Shown: positions 1 to 8,879, counted from the stretch's first letter. The stretch: DNA of 64,000 bases from Clostridium sp. HBUAS56010 (GCF_007115105.1 NZ_SULJ01000012.1:1-64000), one strand, 5' to 3'. Notes: generated from the letters alone by a model not told the origin. Made by a program: numbers and translations.

Positions 1-20
1 CAGGTTGGTTTAGGTCGCCA
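1..20 (+). rRNA. Possible 3' end of a 5S rRNA gene (partial)
   Basis: The first twenty bases end in GGTCGCCAG, which resembles the 3' terminal helix strand of clostridial 5S rRNA. A tRNA cluster follows, as is usual behind an rRNA operon. The body of the gene lies outside the window, so this is a suggestion from a short match and its context. Confidence 0.35.
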
Positions 21-22
21 GA

Positions 23-104
23 GCACTTAACGAGTTATTCAACGAGTTTAGTGCGAGGCATATCAAAACACTTAGCGAGGTATTATCGAGCTTAGTATTT
101 TGAT
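23..104 (+). repeat. Two related hairpins downstream of the putative 5S gene
   Basis: Two consecutive stem-loops (about 23-54 and 61-104) share the words CACTTA and CGAG and are probably a duplicated element. The second has arms TATCAAAA and TTTTGATA. Neither ends in a clean U-tract. They may be processing sites between the rRNA and tRNA parts of one transcript. Confidence 0.4.
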
Positions 105-187
105 AAAGAGGAAGAACGGATGAAGAAGATATATAACAATGTGTGGTTTTGAGGGTATATGCCTCAATCGTTGCAGTAATGCAATAA

Positions 188-260
188 TCCTCGATAGCTC
201 AGTCGGTAGAGCAACCGGCTGTTAACCGTTGGGTCGTTGGTTCCTGTCCTACTCGGGGTG
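188..260 (+). pseudogene. Degenerate tRNA-Asn (GTT), probable tRNA pseudogene
   Basis: The overall tRNA-Asn shape and the GTT anticodon are recognisable and the length is the expected 73 nt. Several positions are broken. The T-loop reads TTCCTGT instead of TTCGAGT, losing the conserved purine 57 and A58. The T-stem has a T-T mismatch. The anticodon stem has a C-T mismatch in its second pair. The first acceptor pair is T-T. Such clustered changes are typical of a decaying copy. The other tRNAs in the cluster keep these positions intact. Confidence 0.7.
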
Positions 261-308
261 TTCGTAATACTCTGGCAAAAGACTGTGAGGAAAGCGAAAA
301 GAGAAGTT

Positions 309-380
309 GGCCCCATGGTCAAGCGGTTAAGACATCGCCCTTTCACGGCGGTAACACGAGTTCGAATCTCGTTGGGGTCA
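309..380 (+). tRNA. tRNA-Glu (TTC)
   Basis: A full cloverleaf can be drawn. The anticodon loop is CTTTCAC, the T-loop TTCGAAT, and acceptor GGCCCCA pairs with TGGGGTC. No CCA is encoded; the discriminator is A. Confidence 0.95.
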
Positions 381-386
381 TTGAAT

Positions 387-459
387 GCCGATGTGGCTCA
401 ATTGGCAGAGCAGCTGATTTGTAATCAGCAGGTTATCGGTTCGAGTCCGATCATCGGCT
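387..459 (+). tRNA. tRNA-Thr (TGT)
   Basis: Acceptor GCCGATG pairs with CATCGGC. The anticodon loop is TTTGTAA and the T-loop is TTCGAGT. It lies seven bases after tRNA-Glu. Confidence 0.95.
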
Positions 460-497
460 TCACAAAAAACTAAATATATATCAGATCATTATGTTTA

Positions 498-571
498 GGA
501 CCTTTAGCTCAGTTGGTTAGAGCAACCGGCTCATAACCGGTCGGTCCTGGGTTCGAGTCCCCGAAGGTCCA
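498..571 (+). tRNA. tRNA-Met (CAT), elongator type
   Basis: Acceptor GGACCTT pairs with AAGGTCC and the anticodon loop is CTCATAA. It lacks the GGG/CCC anticodon stem of the initiator. A CAT tRNA modified to lysidine (Ile2) cannot be ruled out by eye, but elongator Met is the simpler reading. Confidence 0.85.
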
Positions 572-600
572 CTAACACTGAACTAAATATTTGATAATCT

Positions 601-674
601 GGCCTGGTGGCTCAGCTGGTTAGAGCGCCGCCCTGTCACGGCGGAGGTCGTGGGTTCGAATCCCATCCGGGTCG
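601..674 (+). tRNA. tRNA-Asp (GTC)
   Basis: Acceptor GGCCTGG pairs with CCGGGTC with wobbles. The anticodon loop is CTGTCAC, the T-loop TTCGAAT and the discriminator G. Confidence 0.95.
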
Positions 675-738
675 TTCTGTATACATATACAGACTTTATA
701 ACCAGCAGATAAGCTTAATTGTTTATCGCAACATTTAT

Positions 739-811
739 GGGATCTTAGCTCAGCTGGGAGAGCATCTGCCTTACAAGCAGAGGGTCATAGGTTCGAGCCC
801 TATAGGTCCCA
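739..811 (+). tRNA. tRNA-Val (TAC)
   Basis: Acceptor GGGATCT pairs with AGGTCCC. The anticodon loop is CTTACAA and the T-loop TTCGAGC. Confidence 0.93.
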
Positions 812-834
812 TTTCCATGAGAAATCATGAGAAT

Positions 835-920
835 GCCGGCGTGGCGGAACTGGCAGACGCACAGGACTTAAAATCCTGCGGGCTTAATCGCCCGTACCGG
901 TTCGATTCCGGTCGCCGGCA
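835..920 (+). tRNA. tRNA-Leu (TAA)
   Basis: An 86-nt class II tRNA. Acceptor GCCGGCG pairs with CGCCGGC, the anticodon loop is CTTAAAA, and the variable arm is GCGGGCTTAATCGCCCGT. Confidence 0.95.
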
Positions 921-949
921 TTTGTCTAACGAGACAAATAATTGAATAT

Positions 950-1023
950 GTGTGTGTAGCTCAGCTGGATAGAGCACTTGGCTACGGACCAAGGTGTCGG
1001 GAGTTCGAATCTTCTCACGCACG
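950..1023 (+). tRNA. tRNA-Arg (ACG), first copy
   Basis: Acceptor GTGTGTG pairs with CACGCAC through one wobble. The anticodon loop is CTACGGA and the T-loop TTCGAAT. It is the last tRNA before a strong terminator. Confidence 0.95.
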
Positions 1024-1046
1024 TAGCTAGAACTTTTAAAGTTCTT

Positions 1047-1079
1047 AAAAGAGACATTCTTTATAGAGTGTCTCTTTTA
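1047..1079 (+). terminator. Terminator of the main tRNA cluster
   Basis: The stem AAAGAGACATTCT pairs almost perfectly with AGAGTGTCTCTTT around a four-base loop, and T residues follow. Confidence 0.85.
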
Positions 1080-1149
1080 TTATATAAACTATCATATTGG
1101 TAATAGAAAGTGAATACAAGATTATGCTGATGGAATATCAGCTTTACAC

Positions 1150-1178
1150 TTTACAAATAGATCAATTAGGTGTATAGT
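1150..1178 (+). promoter_or_regulatory. Sigma-A promoter for the solitary tRNA-Arg
   Basis: TTTACA and TATAGT are separated by 17 bases, and the -10 box ends 18 bases before the tRNA 5' end. The tRNA lies behind the cluster terminator, so it needs its own promoter. Confidence 0.65.
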
Positions 1179-1196
1179 AACCTTTGTACAAAGGAT

Positions 1197-1270
1197 GCGT
1201 TGGTAGCTCAGCTGGATAGAGCGTCTGGCTACGGACCAGAAGGCCGCGAGTTCGAATCTTGTCCAGCGCA
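1197..1270 (+). tRNA. tRNA-Arg (ACG), second copy
   Basis: Acceptor GCGTTGG pairs with CCAGCGC and the anticodon loop is again CTACGGA. Body, acceptor and T-stem differ from the first copy, and the T-stem relies on two G-T wobbles. It is a diverged isoacceptor rather than a recent duplicate. Confidence 0.88.
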
Positions 1271-1275
1271 TGTGA

Positions 1276-1314
1276 AGAACAGTTTTATGAATTTTAAGAC
1301 TGTTCTTTTTTTGT
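1276..1314 (+). terminator. Terminator of the solitary tRNA-Arg
   Basis: AGAACAGT pairs with ACTGTTCT and is followed by a run of T. Confidence 0.85.
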
Positions 1315-1640
1315 TGTAAATTAAGAATGTCAAAAGTTAAGATTGACTGTTAGAGAAAGATGCAGGCAAAAAATAGTAATAATGAGTATATGTTACTAAT
1401 AAATTAAATATAGACAGGCTATTTTTGAAAAAATATATATTAAAAAAAAACTTGATTTTTTTCTATATTTTATTCTACTAATTATAGAATAAAATTTTAT
1501 ATTCCGACGCGATGAGGCAACTGCAGGCTATTGATACAGTGCCTCTTTTTTGTATCTGGTTCTTTGGTTAGCTTGTCAAGTGCATTGAATAGAAGTGATT
1601 GTTGGATAGAAGTAGTTGTTGAAAGGAGTGATGAGAAACA
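1315..1640. other. AT-rich intergenic region with an orphan terminator-like hairpin
   Basis: No gene is visible. At about 1470-1497 an inverted repeat (TTTTATTCT and AGAATAAAA) could be an operator. At 1514-1551 GAGGCA pairs with TGCCTC ahead of a T-run, giving an intrinsic terminator with no gene before it. It may be a leader terminator for the serine hydrolase gene that follows. Confidence 0.4.
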
Positions 1641-2438
1641 ATGGTATCTAAAATTATAAAAAGATTGGAACAGCTACCTGGAAAAATAGGGTTTTATTAT
1701 GAGAATTTAAATACAGAGGATGTGATTTTCTATAAAGACCAGGAGCCTTTTTTGGCAGCAAGTGTAATAAAACTATTTATTATGGCTGTGGCATTTGAGC
1801 AGTTGGAAAGGGGAGACTACAATTGCAAGATGCTGTTTTCCATAAAACAAAAGGATTGCGTTCCATCGTGTGGTGCTCTTACCTATCTGCATGAGGGAAT
1901 TGAAGTAACGGTAATGGATCTGATCACACTGATGATTATTTTCAGTGATAATACGGCAACGAATGTATTGATTGAACACATGGGAATAGAAGAGATTAAC
2001 ACAGCCATTAAGAGGTTTGGATTTGAGAAAACGGTACTTCGCAGAAAGATGTTTGATCTGGAGAAAGCAAGGAACGGAATTGAAAATTATATTACGGTTG
2101 GAGAAGTAGGAAAACTGTTAAAAATAATGTACGCTGGAACGTTAATCAGTAAGCAGGCTAGTGAGAAAATGCTATCAATTATGAAAAACCAGCAGTTAAC
2201 AGGTAAAATTCCTTTTTATCTAAAAGCACTTTCCCACATGCCAGAGATTGCTCATAAAACAGGCGAAGATATGGGAATCAGCCATGATGTAGGAATTATT
2301 TATGGAAAAAACCCTTTTATTGTTTGTTTCTGTGGAAATGAGACAGACACTCCCCGCTTTGAAAGGGTTATGGCGGATATTTCCTTGGAATTATATAAGG
2401 TACATAACTCAGGACATGAAAAAACAGATTTTATATGA
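1641..2438 (+). CDS. Cytosolic class A beta-lactamase-fold serine hydrolase
   Basis: This 265-residue protein carries the three signatures of the penicillin-recognising serine hydrolase fold: SVIK (Ser41, Lys44), SDN (102-104) and KTG (206-208). There is no signal peptide or lipobox, so it should act inside the cell. Where class A beta-lactamases have the deacylating Glu166 motif ExxLN, it reads M-F-D-L-E, so efficient beta-lactam hydrolysis is unlikely. A D-amino-acid peptidase, amidase or esterase role is more plausible. A paralogue with the same layout lies at 9820-10665, on the far side of the oligopeptide transporter. The start has an AAAGGAG site about 12 bases upstream. Confidence 0.8.
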   Translation: MVSKIIKRLEQLPGKIGFYYENLNTEDVIFYKDQEPFLAASVIKLFIMAVAFEQLERGDYNCKMLFSIKQKDCVPSCGALTYLHEGIEVTVMDLITLMIIFSDNTATNVLIEHMGIEEINTAIKRFGFEKTVLRRKMFDLEKARNGIENYITVGEVGKLLKIMYAGTLISKQASEKMLSIMKNQQLTGKIPFYLKALSHMPEIAHKTGEDMGISHDVGIIYGKNPFIVCFCGNETDTPRFERVMADISLELYKVHNSGHEKTDFI

Positions 2439-2989
2439 GATAAGGATTGGAATATATAAATTGGAATAGAAAGAGTAATATAGAGAGAGCAATATAGAAG
2501 GATCAATATAGGGAGAGCAATATAGAAGGATCAATATAGAAAATCAATATAGAAAGATTAATCGAAAGAGCAATATAGAAAGATCAATAGAAAATCAATA
2601 GAAAAAAGTAAAGAAAAATAATTAAAAAAGGAATACAAAATAGCCCAAAAACATGATAAGAAAATTAATATAAATATAAGATCATAGATTTGGGATGAAA
2701 AGATTGGGATGAAAAGATTGAGATGGAAAAGTTGTGATGAGAGGATTAAGGTGGAAGGATTGGAAAGATGAATCCACGTCAAAGAGTCGAGGTGGAATAA
2801 GAGGGAAAATATTGAGAGGATCAGTTTTAAGTGGCAAATTTTATTATAGTTGAACATAAAATAAAAGAACAGGGATTCAAAGTAAAGTTTGATTTATTCA
2901 AGACTATTATTTTAAGACTATTATTTCAAGATTATTATTTCAGAATTATTTTTTCAAGATTAATAAATCAGGATAATGGAGGAAAGTGA
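2439..2989. repeat. Low-complexity intergenic tract of three tandem-repeat families
   Basis: There is no credible gene in these 550 bases. At about 2473-2601 roughly ten imperfect copies of a 13-14 bp unit end in CAATATAG or CAATAG. At about 2695-2775 a purine-rich unit near GGGATGAAAAGATT recurs. At about 2898-2960 a 15-bp unit near AAGACTATTATTTCA repeats four times up to the oppA ribosome binding site. The plus strand is strongly purine-biased in the first two blocks. Confidence 0.8.
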
Positions 2990-4921
2990 ATGAAAAAAGG
3001 AAAATTTATGGCAGGAATACTCTGTGTGGTGATTGCAGTGTCTACTATATTAAGCGGCTGCGGAGCAAAGAAACCAGGGGATCAGGAATCTAAAGGAGTA
3101 AATGGAAAGGGTTCAGTTCAGGAAGCAAATCAGGCGGTATACACGAAGTTATATGGAGCGGAAGCTGCAACCTTGAATTATCTGGTTTCGTCCTCGGAGG
3201 GGGACTATAAGATTGGGGCAAATTGTGTTGATACATTGGTAGAGTATGACAGCAAAGGGCAGATTAAGCCGGGGCTTGCATTGGACTGGAGTTTTGACGA
3301 TTCTACGATGACATGGACATTTCATCTGAGGGAAGCAAAATGGGTTGATCATACTGGAAAAGAAGTGGCAGAAGTTACCGCTCAGGATTTTGTTGATGCA
3401 ATGAAATATCAGTTGACACCTGAAAATGAAAGCTCCAATGTCCAGAATCTGTTTGGTATCATTGCCAATGCAGATCAGTATTACAATGGACTGGTTTATC
3501 AGGGCGGCAAAGATGAGAATGAAACGGTGTGGGACCAGATTGATTTTTCTGAGGTAGGAGTGAAGGCAATTGATGCCCATACACTTACCTATACATTAGA
3601 ACGGGAAGTACCCTATTTCCTATCTTCCTTGGCTTATATTATTTATATGCCTGCATACGGACCTCAGCTTGAGGAGCTTGGTAAAGAGTTTGGAACCGGG
3701 GCGGATAAAATGTATTACAATGGAGCTTATTATCTGGAGGAATTTTCACCTCAGGAAAAGCATGTATTAAAGAAAAATCCCTTAAACTATGATGCGGATT
3801 TTGTTTACATAAATGAAATACAGGAAATTTATAATGCAGAATACAATACCATTGGACCAGAGATGGTAAAGCGGGGGGAGATTGATTATGCGGAAATTTC
3901 TGCAGATATTCTGGATGACTGGTTACAGAATGAGGAGACAAAAAATCTGGTAAGCAGGGAGAGACCGAAAACCAGTTATTCTTACTTTTATAGTTTTAAT
4001 TTTAATCCCCAGTTTGATGCGGCGTATGAACCGGATAACTGGAGAAAGGCGGTAAATAATGAGAATTTTAGAAAGGCATTGTTCTCCGGATTAAATAAGA
4101 CAAAGCAGGTTGCAGTCATGGAACCGTCTAATCCGGATGATTATGTAATCCAATCCATCACACCTCCAGATTTTACATTTAATGAAGATGGAACGGATTA
4201 TACAGCAGTGGGGGATGTGGCGGATTTAGGCAATACCTTTGATGAAGCAAAGGCAAAAGAATACCGGGATCTTGCAAAAGAGGAATTGGGGGCAGAAGGA
4301 GTTACGTTCCCGGTCAAGGTTCTGATGCCTTATAACCCCTCAGAAGTCAACTGGGATAAGGAATGTCAGGTGGTAAAACAGCAGATGGAGAGCCTTCTCG
4401 GCAATGATTTTATTCATGTGATTGTTGAGGCTGGTCCGGCAGATGGATTTTTGACAGAAGTGCGGAGAGGTGGGAAATATGCACTGATGAAATGCAACTG
4501 GGGAGCAGATTATGCAGACCCGGAGACCTGGACAGATCCATTTTATCAGGAAAAAGAAGAAAATGGGTATGATCCTGGATTTAAATATGGAAATATTGCA
4601 AAGGCTGTTGAAGAGGGGACACCTTCTGCTAAAGCAGCCCAGGAGTATTTTCAATTAGTGGAAGCAGCAAAAGGAATTAAAGTGGATATTAATGCACGGT
4701 ATGAGGCATTTGCAAAGGCAGAGGCAAGTTTAATTGAACATGGGTTTGTATTGCCTTACAGCATTTCTGTCAGCAAATACGTGGCATCCAAATTAAATGT
4801 ATTTGAGGGGCAGTACGCACCGTTTGGGGTTTCGAATCTTCGGTATAAAGGACAGCATCTTCTGGACCACTATGTTTCTATGGAAGAGTTTAAGAAAAAC
4901 AGGGAAGCAGATGTAAAATAA
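2990..4921 (+). CDS. oppA: Oligopeptide ABC transporter, substrate-binding lipoprotein
   Basis: This 643-residue extracellular lipoprotein begins with a lipoprotein signal peptide ending in the lipobox LSGC (Cys24), so it is lipid-anchored outside the membrane. The rest fits SBP family 5 (OppA/DppA/MppA): an N-terminal segment with AATLNYLV, LVEYD and WTFHLREAKW, and later GADYADPETW. At 643 residues it is on the long side for the family. It is the first gene of an operon with two permeases and two ATPases and delivers the ligand to them. The ligand cannot be read from sequence. The cytosolic peptidases in the operon suggest peptides, possibly cell-wall-derived. The start has GGAGGAAAG eight bases upstream. 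Confidence 0.9.
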   Translation: MKKGKFMAGILCVVIAVSTILSGCGAKKPGDQESKGVNGKGSVQEANQAVYTKLYGAEAATLNYLVSSSEGDYKIGANCVDTLVEYDSKGQIKPGLALDWSFDDSTMTWTFHLREAKWVDHTGKEVAEVTAQDFVDAMKYQLTPENESSNVQNLFGIIANADQYYNGLVYQGGKDENETVWDQIDFSEVGVKAIDAHTLTYTLEREVPYFLSSLAYIIYMPAYGPQLEELGKEFGTGADKMYYNGAYYLEEFSPQEKHVLKKNPLNYDADFVYINEIQEIYNAEYNTIGPEMVKRGEIDYAEISADILDDWLQNEETKNLVSRERPKTSYSYFYSFNFNPQFDAAYEPDNWRKAVNNENFRKALFSGLNKTKQVAVMEPSNPDDYVIQSITPPDFTFNEDGTDYTAVGDVADLGNTFDEAKAKEYRDLAKEELGAEGVTFPVKVLMPYNPSEVNWDKECQVVKQQMESLLGNDFIHVIVEAGPADGFLTEVRRGGKYALMKCNWGADYADPETWTDPFYQEKEENGYDPGFKYGNIAKAVEEGTPSAKAAQEYFQLVEAAKGIKVDINARYEAFAKAEASLIEHGFVLPYSISVSKYVASKLNVFEGQYAPFGVSNLRYKGQHLLDHYVSMEEFKKNREADVK

Positions 4922-4955
4922 AAGAATCGTCCAAAGAAGAGGAGACAGGAAGCTG

Positions 4956-5897
4956 ATGGTAAAATATTTAGGTAAAAGAATTGCCCGTTCTTTTCTTACC
5001 CTGGCAATCATTTTAACGGCAGTGTTCTGCCTGCTTCGGTTTATGCCGATTGAGGGGTATTTCCAGAACTTTGATAAAATGACTTCCCAGCAGATCCAGG
5101 TTGGGTTAAAGGAAATGGGGCTTTCTGATCCCCTGCCGGTCCAGATTATTGGCTTTTTTGCAGATTTATTTCATGGGGACCTGGGGGTGTCACGGATTTA
5201 TCGTGCTAATGTTCCGGTTTCCGACATATTGGCTGATAAGATTCCTGTTTCCATAAAACTTGGGGGCTGGTCCATGGTGGTATCGCTGTTGATCGGATTG
5301 CCTTTAGGTGCTTTGATGGCAAGATTCCAGCATGGTCTTGCGGATCGGATTGGAACCTTATTCATTGTTTGTATCCAGGCAGTTCCGGCTACTGTCTATT
5401 TTCTGTATATCCAGCTATATGGGACCAGTATACTAAAAGTAGGGCTTTTATTTCAGATTGATGATCCAAGATACTGGATTCTCCCCATTCTTTCCATGTC
5501 TTTGGGAAATATTGCATTTTATGGTATGTGGCTTAGGCGGTATATGGTAGATGAAAGCAACAGGGATTATGTAAAGCTGGCAAAGGCAAAAGGATTATCA
5601 GAGAATCAGATTATTGTTCGGCACATGTTCCGCAATGCCTTTGTTCCTCTGGTTCAGTACATCCCTACAGCGTTTTTAAATACTGTAATTGGATCTATCT
5701 ATATCGAATCTCTTTATAGTATTCCTGGAATGGGAGGACTGCTTGTGACAGTGATAAAAAAGCATGACAATACTATGGTTCAGGGAATTGTGCTTCTCTA
5801 TGCCTGTGTGGGAGTCTTAGGGCTTTTAATCGGAGATGTGCTGATGGTCATGCTGGACCCTCGGATCAGTCTGGGAAGGAAAGAGGGTGACAGGTGA
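4956..5897 (+). CDS. oppB: Oligopeptide ABC transporter permease OppB
   Basis: This 313-residue inner-membrane permease has about six hydrophobic segments. The first follows VKYLGKRIARS, typical of OppB/DppB. The cytoplasmic coupling loop is visible as DYVKLAKAKGLSENQIIVRH, the EAA-like motif that docks on the ATPase. It ends in LDPRI as family members do. It lies 34 bases after oppA behind a GGAGACAGG site and overlaps oppC by one base. Confidence 0.9.
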   Translation: MVKYLGKRIARSFLTLAIILTAVFCLLRFMPIEGYFQNFDKMTSQQIQVGLKEMGLSDPLPVQIIGFFADLFHGDLGVSRIYRANVPVSDILADKIPVSIKLGGWSMVVSLLIGLPLGALMARFQHGLADRIGTLFIVCIQAVPATVYFLYIQLYGTSILKVGLLFQIDDPRYWILPILSMSLGNIAFYGMWLRRYMVDESNRDYVKLAKAKGLSENQIIVRHMFRNAFVPLVQYIPTAFLNTVIGSIYIESLYSIPGMGGLLVTVIKKHDNTMVQGIVLLYACVGVLGLLIGDVLMVMLDPRISLGRKEGDR

Positions 5898-6880
5898 TGA
5901 AACAGTTTTCTTACCGGCATACAAAAGAAGCGGATCTGATGAATCACATGGAGGAATCGGAGCTGTTTTCCTTTGCAGAGTTTCAGGAGGGAGAGGCGGA
6001 GCGGACAGGGTATAGCAACTATTCCTATTGGGGCAGTACCATTCAGTCTTTTTTAAAGAACAGGGGAGCAGTTGTTTTATTTGTTCTGCTGCTTCTGCTG
6101 CTTGCATTTACATTTATTCAGCCTTATCTGCCTGGTCAACATGATCCAAATACCATTATGAATGACAGCAGTGGAATGCAGTACCGGAACGTTCCGCCTG
6201 GAAAAGGGTTTCTTCTTGGGACCAATTCCATCGGGCAGGACTTATGGGCAAGAATCTGGGCAGGAACCAGAACCTCTTTGATCATTGGATTTCTGGTTGC
6301 CATGGCAGAGGCAGTTATAGGCATTACGGTTGGTGTGATCTGGGGGTATGTGAGAAAGGCAGATTTTCTGCTTACAGAAGTTTATAATATTATTGATAAC
6401 ATCCCAGGTACCATTATTTTAATATTGATTTCCTATATTTTAAAACCCAGTGTACAGACTCTTGTATTTGCCATGTGTCTCACTGGCTGGATTCAGATGG
6501 CGAGATTTATAAGAAACCAGATCCTGATTATCCGGGACAGAGACTATAACGTGGCAAGCCGCTGTCTTGGAACACCGGTGAGCCGGATTGTTGTAAGGAA
6601 CCTTCTGCCTTATCTGGTATCCGTAATCATGCTTCGTATGGCGCTTACCATTCCTGCTGCTATTGGAAATGAAGTGTTTATTACTTATATTGGACTGGGG
6701 CTTCCGGTGGATACTCCCAGCCTGGGGAATCTGATTAATGAAGGGCGGGTGCTGGTTACCAGTGCCGCACTGCGTTATCAGCTTTTATATCCAACTATAA
6801 TTCTTTCTTTTGTTACCATATCATTTTATATCATCGGGAATGCTTTTTCTGATGCAGCTGACCCCAAAAACCATGTGTAA
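5897..6880 (+). CDS. oppC: Oligopeptide ABC transporter permease OppC
   Basis: The second permease, 327 residues from ATG 5897 (TGATG overlap with oppB; a GTG directly before it is the alternative). A cytosolic N-terminal tail of about 50 residues precedes the first membrane span. The OppC-type sequence LGTNSIGQDLWARIWAGTR follows. The EAA loop is DYNVASRCLGTPVSRIVVRN. It pairs with OppB to form the channel. Confidence 0.9.
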   Translation: MKQFSYRHTKEADLMNHMEESELFSFAEFQEGEAERTGYSNYSYWGSTIQSFLKNRGAVVLFVLLLLLLAFTFIQPYLPGQHDPNTIMNDSSGMQYRNVPPGKGFLLGTNSIGQDLWARIWAGTRTSLIIGFLVAMAEAVIGITVGVIWGYVRKADFLLTEVYNIIDNIPGTIILILISYILKPSVQTLVFAMCLTGWIQMARFIRNQILIIRDRDYNVASRCLGTPVSRIVVRNLLPYLVSVIMLRMALTIPAAIGNEVFITYIGLGLPVDTPSLGNLINEGRVLVTSAALRYQLLYPTIILSFVTISFYIIGNAFSDAADPKNHV

Positions 6881-6891
6881 GGAGGAAAGAG

Positions 6892-7947
6892 ATGGAGCGT
6901 GAGAAGATTATTTTAGGGGTAAAGGATCTGGATATCCATTTTGAACTTCGTGGAAAGACACTGCATGCAATCAGGCAGATATCTCTGGATATTTATAAAG
7001 GAGAAGTTCTGGCGATTGTAGGAGAATCGGGAAGCGGAAAGTCTGTATTTGCAAGATCTTTTATGGGCCTCCTGGAGAAAAACGGTTCTGTAGCCGGAGG
7101 AAGCATTATTTATTATGGGGCAGATGATGGGCAGGAAGTCGTTATTACCTCTATAAAAAAAGAAAAAGATTTCAGGAAAATACGGGGACGTGAAATCGCC
7201 ATGATTATGCAGGACCCTATGACCAGCTTAAATCCCCTCAGAACCATCGGAAGTCAGATTATGGAGGCTGTTGTGCTCCATCAGAAGGTAGGACGCTTAG
7301 AGGCAATTAAGAGAACCTTTCAGTATCTGGAGGATGTGGGAATAGAGGAACCGGAGATCCGGTTTGAGCAGTATCCTCATGAATTTTCGGGTGGAATGAG
7401 GCAGAGAGTGGTCATTGCCATTGCAATAGCATGTAATCCTAAGATTTTAATTTGCGATGAACCCACAACGGCTCTTGATGTGACTATTCAGGCACAGATT
7501 CTTGATCTGATTAAAAACCTGCGTTATAAATATGGTCTTTCTGTTATTTTCATCACTCATGACCTGGGAGTGGTTGCAAACATTGCTGACCGGGTAGCAG
7601 TGATGTATGCCGGAGATATTGTGGAAATCGGGACAAGTGATGAGATTTTTTATGATCCAAGACATCCATATACCTGGGCACTTTTATCCTCTCTTCCTCA
7701 GGCAGGGCAGAAGGGGGAGGCGCTTTTTTCCATTCCCGGAACTCCTCCCAGTCTTTATACTGCCATAGAAGGGGATGCATTCGCACCTCGCAATCCAAAA
7801 GCACTAAATATTGATTTTGTAAAACGTCCTCCTGCATTTTTCGTGTCTGCTACCCACAAAGTAAAGACCTGGCTTTCAGATCCAAGAGCGCCAAAGGTAC
7901 CTTTGCCGTCTGCGGTTGAGAAAATCAGAAGGGGAGGTATGATGTGA
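6892..7947 (+). CDS. oppD: Oligopeptide ABC transporter ATPase OppD
   Basis: This 351-residue ATPase has Walker [10 protein letters not shown]-loop [10 protein letters not shown], signature FSGGMRQR, Walker [13 protein letters not shown] and switch His in FITHDLG. The C-terminal oligopeptide-family extension follows the ABC core ([15 protein letters not shown]). It lacks the usual Cys-rich C-terminal stretch (PxCxxxPPxF type); at the matching place it has [17 protein letters not shown], so an Fe-S or metal site seen in some homologues is absent. It starts behind AAGGAGG and overlaps oppF. Confidence 0.92.
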   Translation: MEREKIILGVKDLDIHFELRGKTLHAIRQISLDIYKGEVLAIVGESGSGKSVFARSFMGLLEKNGSVAGGSIIYYGADDGQEVVITSIKKEKDFRKIRGREIAMIMQDPMTSLNPLRTIGSQIMEAVVLHQKVGRLEAIKRTFQYLEDVGIEEPEIRFEQYPHEFSGGMRQRVVIAIAIACNPKILICDEPTTALDVTIQAQILDLIKNLRYKYGLSVIFITHDLGVVANIADRVAVMYAGDIVEIGTSDEIFYDPRHPYTWALLSSLPQAGQKGEALFSIPGTPPSLYTAIEGDAFAPRNPKALNIDFVKRPPAFFVSATHKVKTWLSDPRAPKVPLPSAVEKIRRGGMM

Positions 7948-8879
7948 TGGAACGGGAAATATTATTGGAAGTGAAAAATTTGAGTGTGGCATTTGGAGAA
8001 CGGAAAAAAGCTTATTATGCAGTAAAAAGTGTGAATTTTCAAATATATAAAGGGGAGACACTGGGACTTGTAGGGGAATCGGGATCTGGAAAAACCACCA
8101 TTGGGCGTGCAATTATGCGGATTGTAAAGGCTTCAGGGGGAGAAATCCGGTACAAGGGAGAGAAAATCAATGGGGATATTTCCAGGCAACTGGATCATAA
8201 GGTGATTAGAGAGATTCAGATGATTTTCCAGGATCCTCAGGCGTCTTTAAACGAAAGAGCCAAGGTAGATTATATTATCAGTGAGGGGCTGATGAATTTA
8301 GAGCCGGAACTCAGTAAAAGGCAGCGGAAATGGCGGGTGGAGCAGGCTCTTTGTGACGTAGGTCTGCTGCCTGATTTTGCAGGACGTTTTCCTCATGAGT
8401 TTTCAGGCGGGCAGAGACAGAGGATTGGAATTGCAAGAGCATTAATCATGAATCCGGATTTTATTATTGCGGATGAACCAATCTCTGCTTTGGATGTATC
8501 GGTAAGGGCACAGGTGTTAAATCTTCTGAATGAGATGAAGAAAAGGAAACAGATTACCTATCTGTTCATTGCGCATGATCTGTCTGTGATGCGGTTTATT
8601 ACAGACAGGATTGCCGTGATCAGGAAAGGGGAGATTGTGGAGATGGCAGAAACAGAAGAACTGGTTACCCACGCCATTCATCCTTATACGAGAGCACTTT
8701 TATCTGCAATTCCCATGCCTGATCCAAGGAGGGAAAGAAATAAGAAGCTTGTGATTTATAATCCGTCTGTACATGATTACTCTGAGGATAAACCATTTTG
8801 GCAGGAAATTCGTCCGGATCATTTTGTGCTTGCAAATCAAAAAGAAGGGGAAGACTATAGAAAGCGGTATAGAAATTAG
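7947..8879 (+). CDS. oppF: Oligopeptide ABC transporter ATPase OppF
   Basis: The second ATPase, 310 residues from ATG 7947, which overlaps the oppD stop (TGATG) and has GGGGAGG nine bases upstream. Walker A is GESGSGKTT, signature FSGGQRQR, Walker [13 protein letters not shown] and switch LFIAHDLS. It has a shortened family-type C-terminus with [12 protein letters not shown]. Together with OppD it should power uptake through OppBC. Confidence 0.92.
   Translation: MEREILLEVKNLSVAFGERKKAYYAVKSVNFQIYKGETLGLVGESGSGKTTIGRAIMRIVKASGGEIRYKGEKINGDISRQLDHKVIREIQMIFQDPQASLNERAKVDYIISEGLMNLEPELSKRQRKWRVEQALCDVGLLPDFAGRFPHEFSGGQRQRIGIARALIMNPDFIIADEPISALDVSVRAQVLNLLNEMKKRKQITYLFIAHDLSVMRFITDRIAVIRKGEIVEMAETEELVTHAIHPYTRALLSAIPMPDPRRERNKKLVIYNPSVHDYSEDKPFWQEIRPDHFVLANQKEGEDYRKRYRN

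Noticed and set aside
31-110. A CRISPR array or short-repeat array
   Set aside because: Only two related hairpins occur, with no regular spacers; no CRISPR-like array was seen anywhere in the window.
237-945. Open frames running through the tRNA genes
   Set aside because: They overlap clear tRNA cloverleaves on the same strand and on the opposite strand and have no ribosome binding sites.
1641-2438. A beta-lactam resistance gene
   Set aside because: The fold motifs match, but there is no export signal and the Glu166 motif is missing, so a resistance call is not supported.
2558-2857. 99-codon minus-strand frame rich in Leu, Phe and Ile
   Set aside because: It is the antisense of purine-rich tandem repeats, has no ribosome binding site, and its composition is explained by the repeats.
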